From positions 11,607,001 through 11,671,000 of the forward strand of contig SMMW01000575.1 in the NCBI GenBank assembly GCA_004794655.1: 64,000 nt of DNA, written 5' to 3'. The notes below the pieces were generated by a model. The model was not told where the DNA came from and ran no database searches. It worked only from the letters and a program-made list of their open reading frames with translations. Positions 34,476 to 44,720 of this stretch are shown piece by piece. Within the stretch, counting starts at the first letter, position 1. Every line of letters begins with the position of its first letter. The position numbers were made by a program, and so were the translations under genes. The stretch is from Marisa cornuarietis (Eukaryota; Mollusca; Gastropoda; Architaenioglossa; Ampullariidae).

Positions 34476-35004
34476 TTATGAAATATGCCAGATAACCAAA
34501 TGCCTCCAGTTTGTCCACTTTGTGTATGAATCATGCTCCAAAGGTTTAATGTGAACAAGAGTGACTTGCCCTTAAGGTAAACACGATTAAGACTTTCGAG
34601 TGGCCGAGCGTTGGAAGCGAGATATCATGGTATTTCTGAACAATTTAACAGCTGTTTTTGCGACACATCATTGAAATTACGTGATCCATATTCTTTGTAA
34701 TGGGCCCCATAAAGTGACAGATGTTTGCTGGTAATAAATCCACACAGCTTACTTTTACAAAACTGTAATTTGATAGTCACGGACGCTTACCCCAGGCAGG
34801 CACTCAAAGAATACAGGCTCAATGCTTTGAAGATTTTTATGTATATCGGGTAAAAATAGATCGCATACACATCATCCAGCTTTGATTATTATGTAAAAGT
34901 AGCATTAACAGACTAGAAATCCGTCGATCCGTAAAATTTTAATTAACGCATTTTTTGTGTAGTTTCTTAAAGAAGCATACAAGAATCTACAAGAGAGACA
35001 CTGA
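34476..35004. other. AT-rich unique sequence, no gene seen
   Basis: No repeats or frames of note. Confidence 0.5.
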
Positions 35005-35410
35005 AAAATAGGGGAGGAGGGTGGAGATGGTGCTTTATGCCTAACCAGCAACTAAGGGTATATCAGCACTGTAGCAGCCAACGGCCAGTTGCACAGCACA
35101 TTTCTAATTTTAAACACTTTTAGGCATTAAATCTATTTAGATAATCAAGTTAAAGTGCACACTACAATTATAGAATTTTAACAACTAAACCTGCTTTAAG
35201 TAAGATAAAGTTTGTCTGACTTTCCATCCTGTCAGTACTATTTTTTGTATGTTCTTGTGCAATGCATCTAAATGGCAGAGAAGAGATTTTGCTTCTTTAG
35301 AACAGTTTTAAGGCTTAGAAACATGTTGTGCAACCAGTGCCAGCACTGTAACAAGATGCCATATGCAGAGAAGGAACCAATACAGCCAATCTTCACTGTA
35401 TTGGTGTCAG
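35005..35410 (-). mobile_element. Family A SINE, internally deleted and split by a MITE
   Basis: The left piece (about 35005-35082) matches the tail and body of the 1178-1345 SINE: AACCAGCAACTAAGGGTATATCA then GTAGCAGCC. The right piece (35342-35405) continues AGCACTGTAACA, ATGCAGAGAAGGAAC and ACAGCCAATCTTCACTGTA. About 30 bases around box B are missing relative to that copy. The MITE at 35083-35341 separates the two. A copied GCCA may flank the insertion (at 35077-35080 and 35339-35342). Confidence 0.75.
35083..35341 (+). mobile_element. 264-bp-family MITE, copy 3, nested in a SINE
   Basis: Aligned along its full length with the copies at 8913 and 29253, with a few deletions (for example in AAGTTTGTCTGAC). 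Its right end GTGCAACCAGTGCC has drifted from the intact GTGCAACTGGCCC. The nesting shows that this family moved after the SINE was in place. Confidence 0.88.
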
Positions 35411-36359
35411 AACAACAAAACAAAACAACAAATTATAGAATACATTAAGCAGCACCCAAAATTCTCGTAATTTATATAAAAAAAAATTACTAATGGTAAA
35501 GTTCGCGTCAGCAGTTACTTACTTATACATTATTCATTTTTCTTTGTATATGGGTAACCTAACATGTGGCGTTCAATTATTTCGAACATTTGAAATTACT
35601 TTTGCTAAATAAAAAATTGTTTTGACTTTGATATAAGAGATTCCTAATGGGAGTTTTGAAAGTCTGGAAAAGTCGTGAAATTTTGAGTTTGCTGTGCGCT
35701 GTTTACTTGATCTGCAAATTATGAGGCAAAATTCAATTGTAGGGTTGTTTATGAAAAGAGCTCTGTTAAATAATTTTTATTTAAAGCTTCTAAGCGTTTC
35801 AGCTGACTTTCCTGTGCGCGTGCGTACAGAGAGAGAGAGACCGAAATGCACTTGGACAGATAAACAGACACAAATATTCATCCAACAAATATAGAACACA
35901 AACCTACATCTGAAATTAAGTTCATCGGATTTTTGTGTCTTAGTCCGGCATAGCGTCAGTCACTACATCACGCACCTAAGCTTAAAACAAGATGAATAAT
36001 CTTAATACATCATGGAATAAAGCTCATATAAGCCTAATTAGAGCCGATGGTGCAAAAGTGCAGAACTGATCCAGCTGTTTTATTACACCTAACTCATGTA
36101 TCCCCAGCTGTAAATAGAACTGATGAGGTTTTGCACTTCGTCGACTAGCAGGCTTAGCACACAAAAATAAAAAAAAAGATCAACACTAAATAATCCGGGT
36201 AAAGTATTTTTATGGCCATGTTTCGCACAAGACTAATTCAGATTTTAGAACACTAGCTAAAAACAAGTGCCGACCTTTGTCGTCGGTTCTCACGAAACCA
36301 GTGGGTGAACCCAAGTGACAGAAGTCATTTGCACTTGAAGACGTCAACCTTTTGAGCTT
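35411..36359. other. AT-rich unique sequence, no gene seen
   Basis: Contains only short open frames without motifs. Confidence 0.5.
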
Positions 36360-36363
36360 TGTG

Positions 36364-36395
<32 letters not shown>

Positions 36396-36462
36396 TGTGT
36401 GTGTTCGCGCTTGAAATCCTGTGTGCGTATATATATATATAGGTGGGTGGGTGGGTGAACTG
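36360..36462 (+). repeat. (GT)n-(GTGC)n microsatellite, then (TA)n and (GGTG)n
   Basis: GT units and five GTGC units at 36360-36404. A TATATATATATATA run at 36427-36440 is followed by GGTGGGTGGGTGGGTG to 36458. Reading frames across it are repeat artefacts. Confidence 0.93.
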
Positions 36463-37298
36463 GGTGAGAGGGTGCGAGCTTCAGAATTTCCCGCCATGGA
36501 TGCTTAAAAAAAAAGATAAATGATAAGGACGTGACAGATAGTAGGTATGGGCGGGCAACAGCGCGATAGAAAACATTAGCATCGCTTGCTGTAAACAGAA
36601 ACATAGGAAGCAAATTCGAAGCGCGCGTCGACAGATATACCAATTAACTAAGAAGCTCAACTGCAGAGCTGCGAAGGTTGAGTCCCGCCGCTCCTTTCGG
36701 CCCCCGTCTGAAATAAATGACACGGTTGACTGTATTTTAGCTTCAGCAACATCGGCCCGTAACCACAAAACATTCCGCCGCTGAAGATAATAAACGACGT
36801 GAAAGACGATATCGTGGATGATTGAGGGGCACGTGGGGTAGGAGGCAGGCGGAAGACGAGAACGAGAAGGTGCGAGTGCTGGAAGCCGACGGAGGGGCCA
36901 ACGAGTGGGGGGGGGGACCAGCTGGTAAATTGCCGGAGGCTGAAGGATGAAGAAGCCGCTAATGCAACGAGTGCCGAGAAGTGCGGTAGTGTGGCTAAAC
37001 ACTGTTGTAGATCTGCAGAATCCGGCACCTGCGGCGCCGTGGGGTGCATGCTGTACGCCGCCCCTGCGGCGCGTACGTCAAGGTTCTTGTCTTCCTGACG
37101 AAGTAAAACCAGATCGATCTGATTGCTATACGGCTGTCCCGTGACTGTTTTCATGTAGGTGTGTTTTCATGTCGCTCCCTTTCTTTCACTCTTTCTCTGT
37201 CTCTTTTTATCGTTCTTTCTCCTTTTTTTTTTTTTTTTTTTTAGCTTTGTCTCTTACTCTGTCCACACTCGCTTTATCTGTCTATTCCCTTCCCTCCT
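36463..37298. other. GC-richer unique sequence with long overlapping chance frames
   Basis: Two minus-strand frames of 173 and 165 codons (36481-37002 and 36657-37154) overlap in different registers, and the plus strand is partly open too. That pattern reflects composition (a poly-G run lies at 36906-36916) rather than two genes. No domain recognised. Poly-T occurs at 37221-37243. Confidence 0.45.
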
Positions 37299-37372
37299 TG
37301 GGCTGGCTGCCTTGCCGTGATATAGCCGTAGTTGCTAGGCTCGGCGTAAAACAACAGTCCCTCCTCCCTTCC
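37299..37372 (+). mobile_element. Isolated 3' tail of SINE family A
   Basis: GGGCTGGCTGCCTTGCCGTG then ATATAGCCGTAGTTGCTAGG, CTCGGCGTAAAACAACAG and CCCTCC. This is the same tail as at 59341-59400 and 59418-59480. There is no tRNA head in front of it, so it is a 5'-truncated insertion or the tail has been captured by another element. Confidence 0.8.
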
Positions 37373-37649
37373 CTCCTTTCTTACCCACAATCCTGCACTA
37401 GCATAAACACCACACATTCAATTCAGTAAATGTCATTCTGCGTTCACCCTGCAGTGTGAATCATAACACTCGCGCATACAAAAGAACTGCTTCCTGGGAA
37501 ATTAGGCGTCTTAAAATCAAAAACATTTTGGTTTCCCCGTCTGCTTTTGTCTGGCCTCTCTAGGGAGAGAAACGTCCAAAGAAGCTAAGACGCAGTGCGA
37601 ATAGTTTAAAATCCTATCCGTAGATTATTTCCTAGCGTTACCGAGTGCC
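37373..37649. other. Unique sequence, no gene seen
   Basis: No features recognised. Confidence 0.5.
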
Positions 37650-37722
37650 TAAAGGCTCTTTTTAACCGGACAAAAGTGGACAAATGTTTGATAGTTTGAC
37701 GAAGTTTTTAGAAAACGGTTAA
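37650..37722 (+). repeat. Half-copy of the fold-back element family
   Basis: TTTTTAACCGGACAAAAGTG, GACAAATGTTTGATAGTTTG and ACGAAGTTTTTAGAAAACGG match the left arm of the element at 40576. No matching right arm follows. Confidence 0.5.
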
Positions 37723-39939
37723 TTAAAATTTTCGCCAATTTTGGTCGAGCATTCGTTCATATTTGTGCGAATGAGAAGGACCTTAAGTGACAATATAACT
37801 GGATTGCCTGATGATTCAATACTGCTTGATCGACTTTTCCATTACAGCGTTTATATGATTTTTAAACCCTCGTCCTCTCCCCTTCTGTTGATCATTCAGT
37901 CTGTTAGCAACTAGAACCAAGCAACCCAACACTCAACGTCATCGTTCTGAATCTTACACCAAACAACAAAAGAAAATAGGTACAAATCTCCGTAGCTGCG
38001 TCTGTGAAAATGTATTATATCAGCTGTTTTGTGTAGTTTGCCATTTCTGCGTCGAAAGATGGCGGCCATTTTTCTCGAGCTAGACACGTTATGTTCCAGT
38101 ATAAGAGGGAAACAATGATGTGGAAGGGGGAACTGGGAAGTGGAGGGTGGGTGTGCAGTGTTGCACTTCAGCAAAGTATGGGATTGGATTGCAATGGGGG
38201 TGGGGAATGGAGCGAGACAAGCGGAAAAGATGTGAGTGGAGAAGAGATTAGCTACCAGAATCTTGAGAAGTCTCCGAGATGAGGTTATGCAGGGACAAGC
38301 TTAGACAAAACTGTTGCATGGATGGAATTTACTCTGACAGTTCCTACATCAGCTGATCACCCATGTCAGGTAGGCTAAGTCTGCAAACTAGATTTTCTTT
38401 TTTCTTTTCTTTCAATGAGAACTCTGGACATCCCACATTCGCCTACACGCTCGCTGTGGCAGCTGCTGCGTGTGTTTACCGTCTGACGACACCAACAGTG
38501 TCTGCTGTTTGTACTTTGCAGCAGTAGCCAGCTGACACCACTTATACACCCTTGAACAACTTTTTCAAAACATCTGTGTACGTTTCTCAAGTACCGACAG
38601 GTCGGTGTACAATAATATTTTGTAGTTTAGTTGCTACCCACAAGCCTAGCGAGCACAGCCCACTTGTACCTACAAACCTTTTGAACCTACTGAGCTCAGT
38701 CCAGTTGTACCTACACGACGAGAGCGCACCGTCGATCTGTGCCCACAATACCAGTGCTCATTATATAGTGTAATATATAGTATATGGTGTAATGGGCATT
38801 AGACCATAGCCCAATGTTGCACGTGCGTGCAGAGTATGCCCCGACAGGAACAAAAAGTAGGTGACTCACGGTTCCAAATAAATGGCGGCCAATGCACATA
38901 AATCAGTCCTCTTGAAGTGGCAGCTTATTCGTGTCAAAAGAATGCGGTAGCTTTGTAGAGCGGCTCCGAGATAATGATGTTGACAACATGGTAATGCAGT
39001 TTCTGGAACCATTTTGTTGCGCTTATAAAGCTTGTCTCTTTGTAGTTGGTGGTTTTTTTTTTCAAGGCAGGAGGGATGATTGCAAAGGTGGATAAGCTCC
39101 ACGACTGACAACCCACGTGACGCACTTGGCCGCAGAAAGACTCTTGGTGATTCTATCGAACACGGATAGTCGAAAAACATTTACTCTGTTGATGAGCAAG
39201 AAACTCCCGAGCTGTAAAGATCATGATGGTTATTATGTTCTCATAAAACTATTTTTGAAATGCGACAATCTCGAGGAGTTAATGTGTTGTGTTTACTTTC
39301 TTCGATGACAAAGACACGTTTCGTATAAAGTCAGGCTGTGAAACAAAATTAACTTGTAAACTGATTTCCGCTTTATAGTGCTGAGTGATCAGTAGTAGAC
39401 TGAAATATTGCCTACATTAGTTTTCATCCCCGAGTGCAGGGTAAAGCAAGCAAAAAGATGAATGTTTCGGTATCATTAAAATTAAATTTGCTTTATTTAA
39501 ATAGTGTGCCGTGCTTGCCATGATAGTTGCTGGCACGGCGTAAAATTCAAACAACCTTGTGCCGTGGTTGGGTAGAAATATAAATTTGGGGGTGGGGGGC
39601 TACAAATATTAACAACATTTATCACCCGAATTTCTTTGGCTGGGTTTCACTGCGGAAAATAAAATTCGCTTCAAGCGATGCTCTTTTGACAAGCGAAATG
39701 ATCTTCCGCTCGAAGCCCCTTTAATTGCTTTAAAAGAAGATCGCATGAACACAACAGAAGCAGAAAATTCTTTTCCTACTCGATTTTAAAGCCGAGTCGT
39801 ATTCTTGTGATCTCATGCACATTTTTTTTCTCGAGTAATTGCGATAAGGAGAGTAATACAAGCGGACTAGCGACTTGACTCCTTAGCCCTGTGTTCAAAG
39901 GTCCGAGAAGGCACTCTCGACAGTTACTTGAGCAAAAAG
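37723..39939. other. Unique sequence with two ATGGCGGCC sites
   Basis: At 38060 a palindromic ATGGCGGCCAT opens frames on both strands (plus 19 codons; minus 50 or more codons ending at 37911). At 38882 ATGGCGGCCAATGCACAT opens 22 codons of basic sequence ending at TAG 38948. Neither has a strong donor. A roughly 43-base unit containing GTACCTACA is repeated twice at 38650-38725. No gene is called. Confidence 0.4.
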
Positions 39940-40450
39940 CACGCGACTTCAGTGACTGCGGCGGATACTGTAGTGCAGCGCGGGGCACATACCGCGTGCT
40001 CTGAAGACGCTGCGAAGGAGAAGGAGAAAAAGAGAGAGGGGAAGAGGGGTGGAGGGAGGAAGGGCGACGCACGACAGGAGAAGCACGCGCAGCTTGCACA
40101 AGGCGGGCGGTTCCTGCAGTGCCGTAACCACGGGCAGGGCGCGCGGGGCGACGCGAGGAGCAAGAGAGAGAGAGACGGAGGAGAGCGCGGGCACTTTTTA
40201 GCTGGACACTGGCGCAGGTTGCACGGCGCGCTGCTTGCTGCAGGGGACAGTGAAGACCACTAATTGCAGTTTAATGGGTGCTTCAGCAACAAGCACGGGA
40301 GGACGCTTCGCTGGCCGGGGCCTCGGGGCGGCCGCTTAGCAATTTTCGTGGCTTTGATCCCTCAACGGACTTCGCTGGCTTGAAAACTGTGCAGCGGCAC
40401 GCGCCAGTGACTGACGGACGAGTACTGTGAGTTGTCTTGCGTAAGCACAG
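39940..40450 (+). promoter_or_regulatory. CpG-dense segment, candidate promoter and non-coding first exon
   Basis: In about 450 bases there are around 40 CG dinucleotides, far above the AT-rich surroundings, including GCGCGCGGGGCGACGCGAGG and GGGGCGGCCGC. A GA-rich segment (40014-40080) lies inside. Near the right edge are possible donors, ACT|GTGAGTTG (about 40428) and CACAG|GTTAGT (about 40448). A 111-codon open frame (39928-40263) exists, but it is matched by open frames on the other strand and is more likely leader sequence. Strand is inferred from the donors. It could also simply be a GC-rich repeat or enhancer. Confidence 0.4.
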
Positions 40451-40575
40451 GTTAGTGGGAACTTTTTGTTATTATTGCTGGAGGGAAAAAGGGGAAGGGT
40501 GTCATCCTACCGTTGCTAGCATCGTTATGAATCATTTACTTCACTGTCTGAGCCTCTTTCTGTATCGGCGTCGTT

Positions 40576-40750
40576 CTCAACCGGACAAGTGTGGACGGAC
40601 GGACATTAGACCAAGTTTGGCCAAGTTTTTACATGACGGTTAAGGCCTTTCTTCGTCGAATGTGTTCGGTTAGTAAGGGCCTTTACATAAAACTTTATGC
40701 CAGACTTGGTCACATGTTTGTCCTTGTCTGGCTAGCTAAGAAGGCCCTCT
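40576..40750 (+). mobile_element. Fold-back (long inverted repeat) MITE
   Basis: The left arm (40577-40643) contains CCGGACAAGTGTGGAC, AGACCAAGTTTGGCCAAG and TTAAGGCC. The right arm (40679-40735), reverse-complemented, reads GCCAGACAAGGACAAACATG, TGACCAAGTCTGGCATAAAG, TTTTATGTAAAGGCCC. The arms are similar but not identical and leave a loop of about 35 bases, so the whole element folds into one hairpin. Related pieces lie at 11170 and 37650. No coding frame. Confidence 0.6.
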
Positions 40751-42704
40751 AACTAGCCAGTAACAAGTCTGACTAAATTAAAGCAAAAGGGGAAAAACAA
40801 TGTTTATATCCGCTTAATCTGTTATCCCCCATCATCATTTTCCGCATCTGTCTTCTGATTGTTTTTCAAATGTTGTTCTAGCTTCTGGAGAACTGTGATT
40901 TTGCTGATTAACACCTGCATGCACGCGGGTGCGCACACGCGTACACATACACAGAATTCGCAGTATGACTACCATAGTGTGACTGCATGCACCCTTTGCC
41001 AGCTGTCACCAGGCTTTGCAGGAGAATTTCTGTAGGTGGTTGTATAACTTACATGCCTGGATTGTCATCTCTCTTGTAAGACTTCTCTAAATGTCGCTCA
41101 CAGTGCACGCATAGTTTAAAAGTTCACTTTCTGATGAACTTAAATGATAAATGGGTCTTTCTACTAAGGGCAATAAAACGAACGCTATCGTGGTATAAGA
41201 TGCAATTAAAAACATAAGCTGAATTAATAATACTAAAACAGTTAAACACACTTAAACTCGTTAAATTAATAGGTCGGCAACATTATTAACCAAACGCGCA
41301 GCATAGATTTCTTTATAGTAAGACGACCAACAACCACAACATGCGAATCACATTTATACCCTACATTATACCCTACATTACAGATTCGTATCCCACGAAC
41401 GTTTGACTTAAACGTAAAGACTGCTTAAGATTTTCTACCTCCAACTTTAGGAGGTCTAAAACAGACGAAGTATACGCTTATACACTCGTAAAACATAACT
41501 ACCCCATATATAAAGACGTTTTTCTTAATACTGAACACCTTTTTCAAACGCTTTTCTGCGGTTCTATATTTCGCTCCTGAATGAGTCCATAGTGGATGTA
41601 GAAATGGCCAGCTGAGAGATACTGAATGTTTATATGTTACTTAAGAATGAATTTCACTCTCGCAAACGGGTCTTTCGTGGAAGATTAAATTTTCATAATT
41701 TATCAGCCATTCGTTAACAAAAGGCAGATATATATCTGTTTAAATATATATTTCCACAAAATTTAATACTTTTCATACTTTGATACGAATTCAACACGTG
41801 TGCAATACTCAAACATTGACAGGTCAACATACCAGCACAATACTACACAAATACTGTGATGTTAGTCCAGCCTTCCCTTGGGGCGAAAAAATCTTCCCAA
41901 CCATTGATATATTCGGTATTATCAAGAGAGTATGAAGGGAATAAAAATTAGAGATAATGAAGAAAGAAGAAAGATATTAGCGATGCTATTAAAAAATAGT
42001 AGATAAGGAAAGGGATAAAAGGTTGCCAATGCTAGAGTGACGGCCACTAGTTGAAGAACTGGCGACAAATATTGTTTTCGGCCTCGTTGTTGAAAATGCT
42101 GCCTTGCAAGTAGATGTAACAAATTCAGTTGTCAAGTGGACATGCGAGAGGAACTACGTGGCAACGTGAGAGGCGGGTAATGGCGCCCGTCCTGATCCTC
42201 TGCAGATCGTTGCTTCAGAAGCGGCGGTCACTCACTCCTTTTGTCTGGGGTGCATATAGATCCCCCAGTTGTGCACATCTGTACACTTGCCTGTTGCACA
42301 TTACGTAAACTAAGAGCAGGTAATAGAAACACAAGTGAGGCTGGACCGCCAGCAGAGCTGGGCTCAGTTTAAAAGGGAAATTACTGGGGCTATTAGTCCC
42401 TTGTGCCAGGTTTCAGATTTGTGTAGTATGGACCGATAATTGTTCATTAAGCAGTGGTTATTTACGTTTGTACGTTTTTATTAATAACGTATAAAAATTT
42501 AATATTTGTTGAGCACATTTTTAGCTGGAATTATTCGGTAATGTCACTCACACCTAACTGCTGTGATATGGTAACATTTGCAGTTCGCTTGCCTTTCAGT
42601 ATAACATTATTTCTTTCCCACTTTCACAAAAACTCGCCCCTGGCAGCTCCGCCTCTTGCACGCTGGGGTGTTGATTGCAATTTAGGAAATTTATGGTAAG
42701 CTAG
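40751..42704. other. AT-rich unique sequence, no gene seen
   Basis: A 12-base TATACCCTACAT unit is duplicated at about 41361-41385. Nothing else supportable. Confidence 0.5.
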
Positions 42705-42925
42705 GATAAAGGTCGTAGGGGTGTGAGGTGTGAGAAACCGCATTTATCTCGGGGCCAGCTTTTGCGAGGGTGGTGTTAATCTCCCCTTCCCCGCTGCCTC
42801 ACCTTCCCACAATCCTCTAGAGAATCAGGCATCCACACCACAGCTCGGGGGGATGGGGAACGCTGCGACAGACGAGTATCGAACCTTAGTGTGCGCACCT
42901 TAGGGTTTGGACGGACGCTGTTCCT
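42705..42925 (-). mobile_element. tRNA-derived SINE, family B, reverse orientation
   Basis: The minus strand reads AAGGTTCGATACTCG (box B, about 42868-42882), then CCCCATCCCCCCGAGCTG, CTAGAGGATTGTGGGAAGGT, GAGGCAGCGGGGAAGGGGAG and CTCACACCTCACACCCC. These align block by block with 33060-33240. The body ends with the same CTCACACCTCAC motif that is the inverted head in the other copy. Here the 5' head differs, so the inversion is not shared at that end. Confidence 0.6.
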
Positions 42926-42930
42926 GTAAC

Positions 42931-43025
42931 CAAGGGGTTGGCAAAGTTTTCTTTTTGCGGGGCGGTCTCAAAATTCTAAGCTACGCGGCGGGCCAGTTAA
43001 ATACCCAAAAAGCCACACCAGGTGA
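42931..43025 (+). mobile_element. Possible end of a hAT-type DNA transposon
   Basis: CAAGGGGTTGGCAAAGTTTT, then TTTTGCGGGGCGGTCTCAAA and ACGCGGCGGGCCAG resemble the CAGGGGTxGGCAAAC...GCGGGCCG ends of hAT elements. I could not find a matching inverted end (GCCAACCCCTG) or an 8-bp duplication downstream, so it is at most a fragment. Confidence 0.35.
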
Positions 43026-43801
43026 CTACGCAACAAACCTAATGATAATGGAAGGGACAACAAGTGAGTGCATATTGGCGTTCTCTCACCGAATTTATTT
43101 TGTAAAGTGAAGCTATTAGTCGCTCACATTAAAACTTTAAAACCAGCCTTTCCTTTGTCGGCAGCCACCCCCGATGCTCTCTAGCGACTATAGCAGACAT
43201 GTCAGTCATGTTGTTTGTTACCTTTGTACTTTGTGTAAGAATGTTACGGACTGACGATTTCTAACGCTGCTGTTGTACTTGATAATTGTCAGTCAAATTA
43301 ACCTAGCATGAATTTTAAAAAAAGTAAAACAAGTGTACTTCATATTTTCAAAGACAACCACGATCCGTACATTGCCCACTCCTGCTCTAACCACCAGGCA
43401 GTCCGCTTCCTTTTCCTATGTAGTGTCAGACAGACTGACCTTCTTTCACGCGTAAAACTGCGCCGAAAGACTGATGTCGCTAGAAGTAAATCACACAACG
43501 AATATTTCATTTAGTGGCTGGAGCCAAGCAAAGCCGGCTGTGATGTTTTCTGTAAAGCTCCGGGAGATCGTGTGCTTGGATTTCGGAAGAAAGACGTGAA
43601 CCAGATTGCGCAGGAGTTAACCCCAGAGGAAGCCCCCCCCCCCACTTCCCGACAGGCCTAACAACCAAAAGCTGACATAAACTATTAATTAGACGCAATG
43701 TCAGGGATATGCTGTGGCTTGAGGGGTAGAAAACTGTAGTGTATGAATGTGTACACCCGACATGATTTTTAAAGATAAAACTTGAAGAGTCAAAAGATGA
43801 G
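43026..43801. other. Unique sequence, no gene seen
   Basis: A poly-C run at 43635-43644. A long minus-strand frame here overlaps the LINE fragment in the wrong register and is not its product. Confidence 0.5.
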
Positions 43802-44065
43802 TCAGTTGGTCTTCCCTCGACCGGCACCTGTCGTTGGGGGGAGCACATGGATCGACGCGGCAGCTGACAGGGCCCGCCACTCTTGCCTATTGTGGGTGAT
43901 AGTGAGGTCCTGTACAGGACGACTAGTCCAGTCTTTGACGTTCGTAAGCCAGGTCTTCCTCTGACCACCGCGGCGTCGACCACCTTCTCAGGTGCCTTGA
44001 AGGACAGTCTTCGACAAGGTGTCGTGCCGGGTCACATGGCCAAAGAAGACCAGCTTACGTCCCTT
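43802..44065 (-). pseudogene. LINE ORF2 C-terminus (RTE-like), one nonsense codon
   Basis: The final part of a non-LTR retrotransposon polymerase, after the reverse transcriptase domain. The minus strand from 44065 reads RKLVFFGHVTRHDTLSKTVL, then QGT, a TGA at 43988-43990, and on in the same frame EGGRRRGGQRKTWLTNVKDW, TSRPVQDL and onward to a natural stop at 43802. The pattern GHV-x-RHD-x-L-x-K-x-x-LQGT-x-x-G-x-RRRG-x-x-RK-x-W-x-x-N-x-x-W is a hallmark of this C-terminal region in many marine invertebrate LINEs. The family usually has Leu or Val at the TGA position. No frameshift occurs in 88 codons, so the copy is fairly young. The rest of the element is absent (5'-truncated) or beyond recognition from about 44160 rightward. 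Confidence 0.85.
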
Positions 44066-44389
44066 GGCCTTCGCATCACATGGTGCGTGGGGAATGGCGA
44101 TTGTACTCCCCAGCTCCCATCGAAGATCTGTTCATCGATTGGATGGAAGCCAAGGGAGTTGAGATGCAGTGAAACTGCTTAAAGATGTGCGACTGCAAAA
44201 CTGCGTTTTGCCTGTAGTGGCCAAAGGGAGGGTTGAGCATCCCTAGCTCGTACCTAAGAAATCAAAAAGATTTACGAACCCTCGCGTTAGAAACTATCCC
44301 GAATAAGCGAGTTGGTTTTTTTTTAATCACTGCATGTTAATAACTTTCTGCAGAAATGTTTATCTTTCCCGCACAAAAGACATCGACAT
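44066..44389. other. Sequence upstream of the LINE fragment
   Basis: On the minus strand the LINE frame stays open to about 44150 but conserved positions are lost. Rightward of that nothing is recognised. Confidence 0.4.
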
Positions 44390-44720
44390 CTCAGCGGCAG
44401 CATCGATTTCTCGGACCCTAACAGGTGGCCGCGACGCTCTGTATCAATTTAATCCCCATCAGTCACAGCTTCCTCTGCCCAGCAACAAAAACCTCGCTGC
44501 CATCGGGGACCGCTTCTCGCAGCGACCAGCGCTAGCCCCGCTCTTCCCCTCCCCTGCCCTGGCGCGCTTGCTGCCTGACCAGCAGGACGGCCTGCCACTC
44601 TTGCGGCCCTCGATAAGCGGACGAGATCACGTCGCGGAAACTTCGGGACGATCGCGCCGCGGGCCTTGTGCGGCGGACTGTCGACGGTACTCAATACCTT
44701 GTTGATCACTCGCCGGACGC
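44390..44720. promoter_or_regulatory. CpG-dense segment
   Basis: About 330 bases with many CG dinucleotides (for example GACGATCGCGCCGCGGGCC near 44648-44666). Plus and minus frames of 123 and 94 codons are both open, as expected of GC-rich DNA without stops. It may be a regulatory element or an unmethylated exon. There is no direct evidence of a gene. Confidence 0.3.

Noticed and set aside
34039..34554. 171-codon plus-strand frame
   Set aside because: It continues straight through a SINE at 34301, so it cannot be a conserved gene as drawn.
36481..37154. Two minus-strand frames of 173 and 165 codons
   Set aside because: They overlap each other in different registers and reflect GC-rich composition. 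No motif recognised.
43507..43983. 158-codon minus-strand frame over the LINE fragment
   Set aside because: It is the wrong register: the conserved LINE residues lie in the neighbouring frame interrupted by one TGA.
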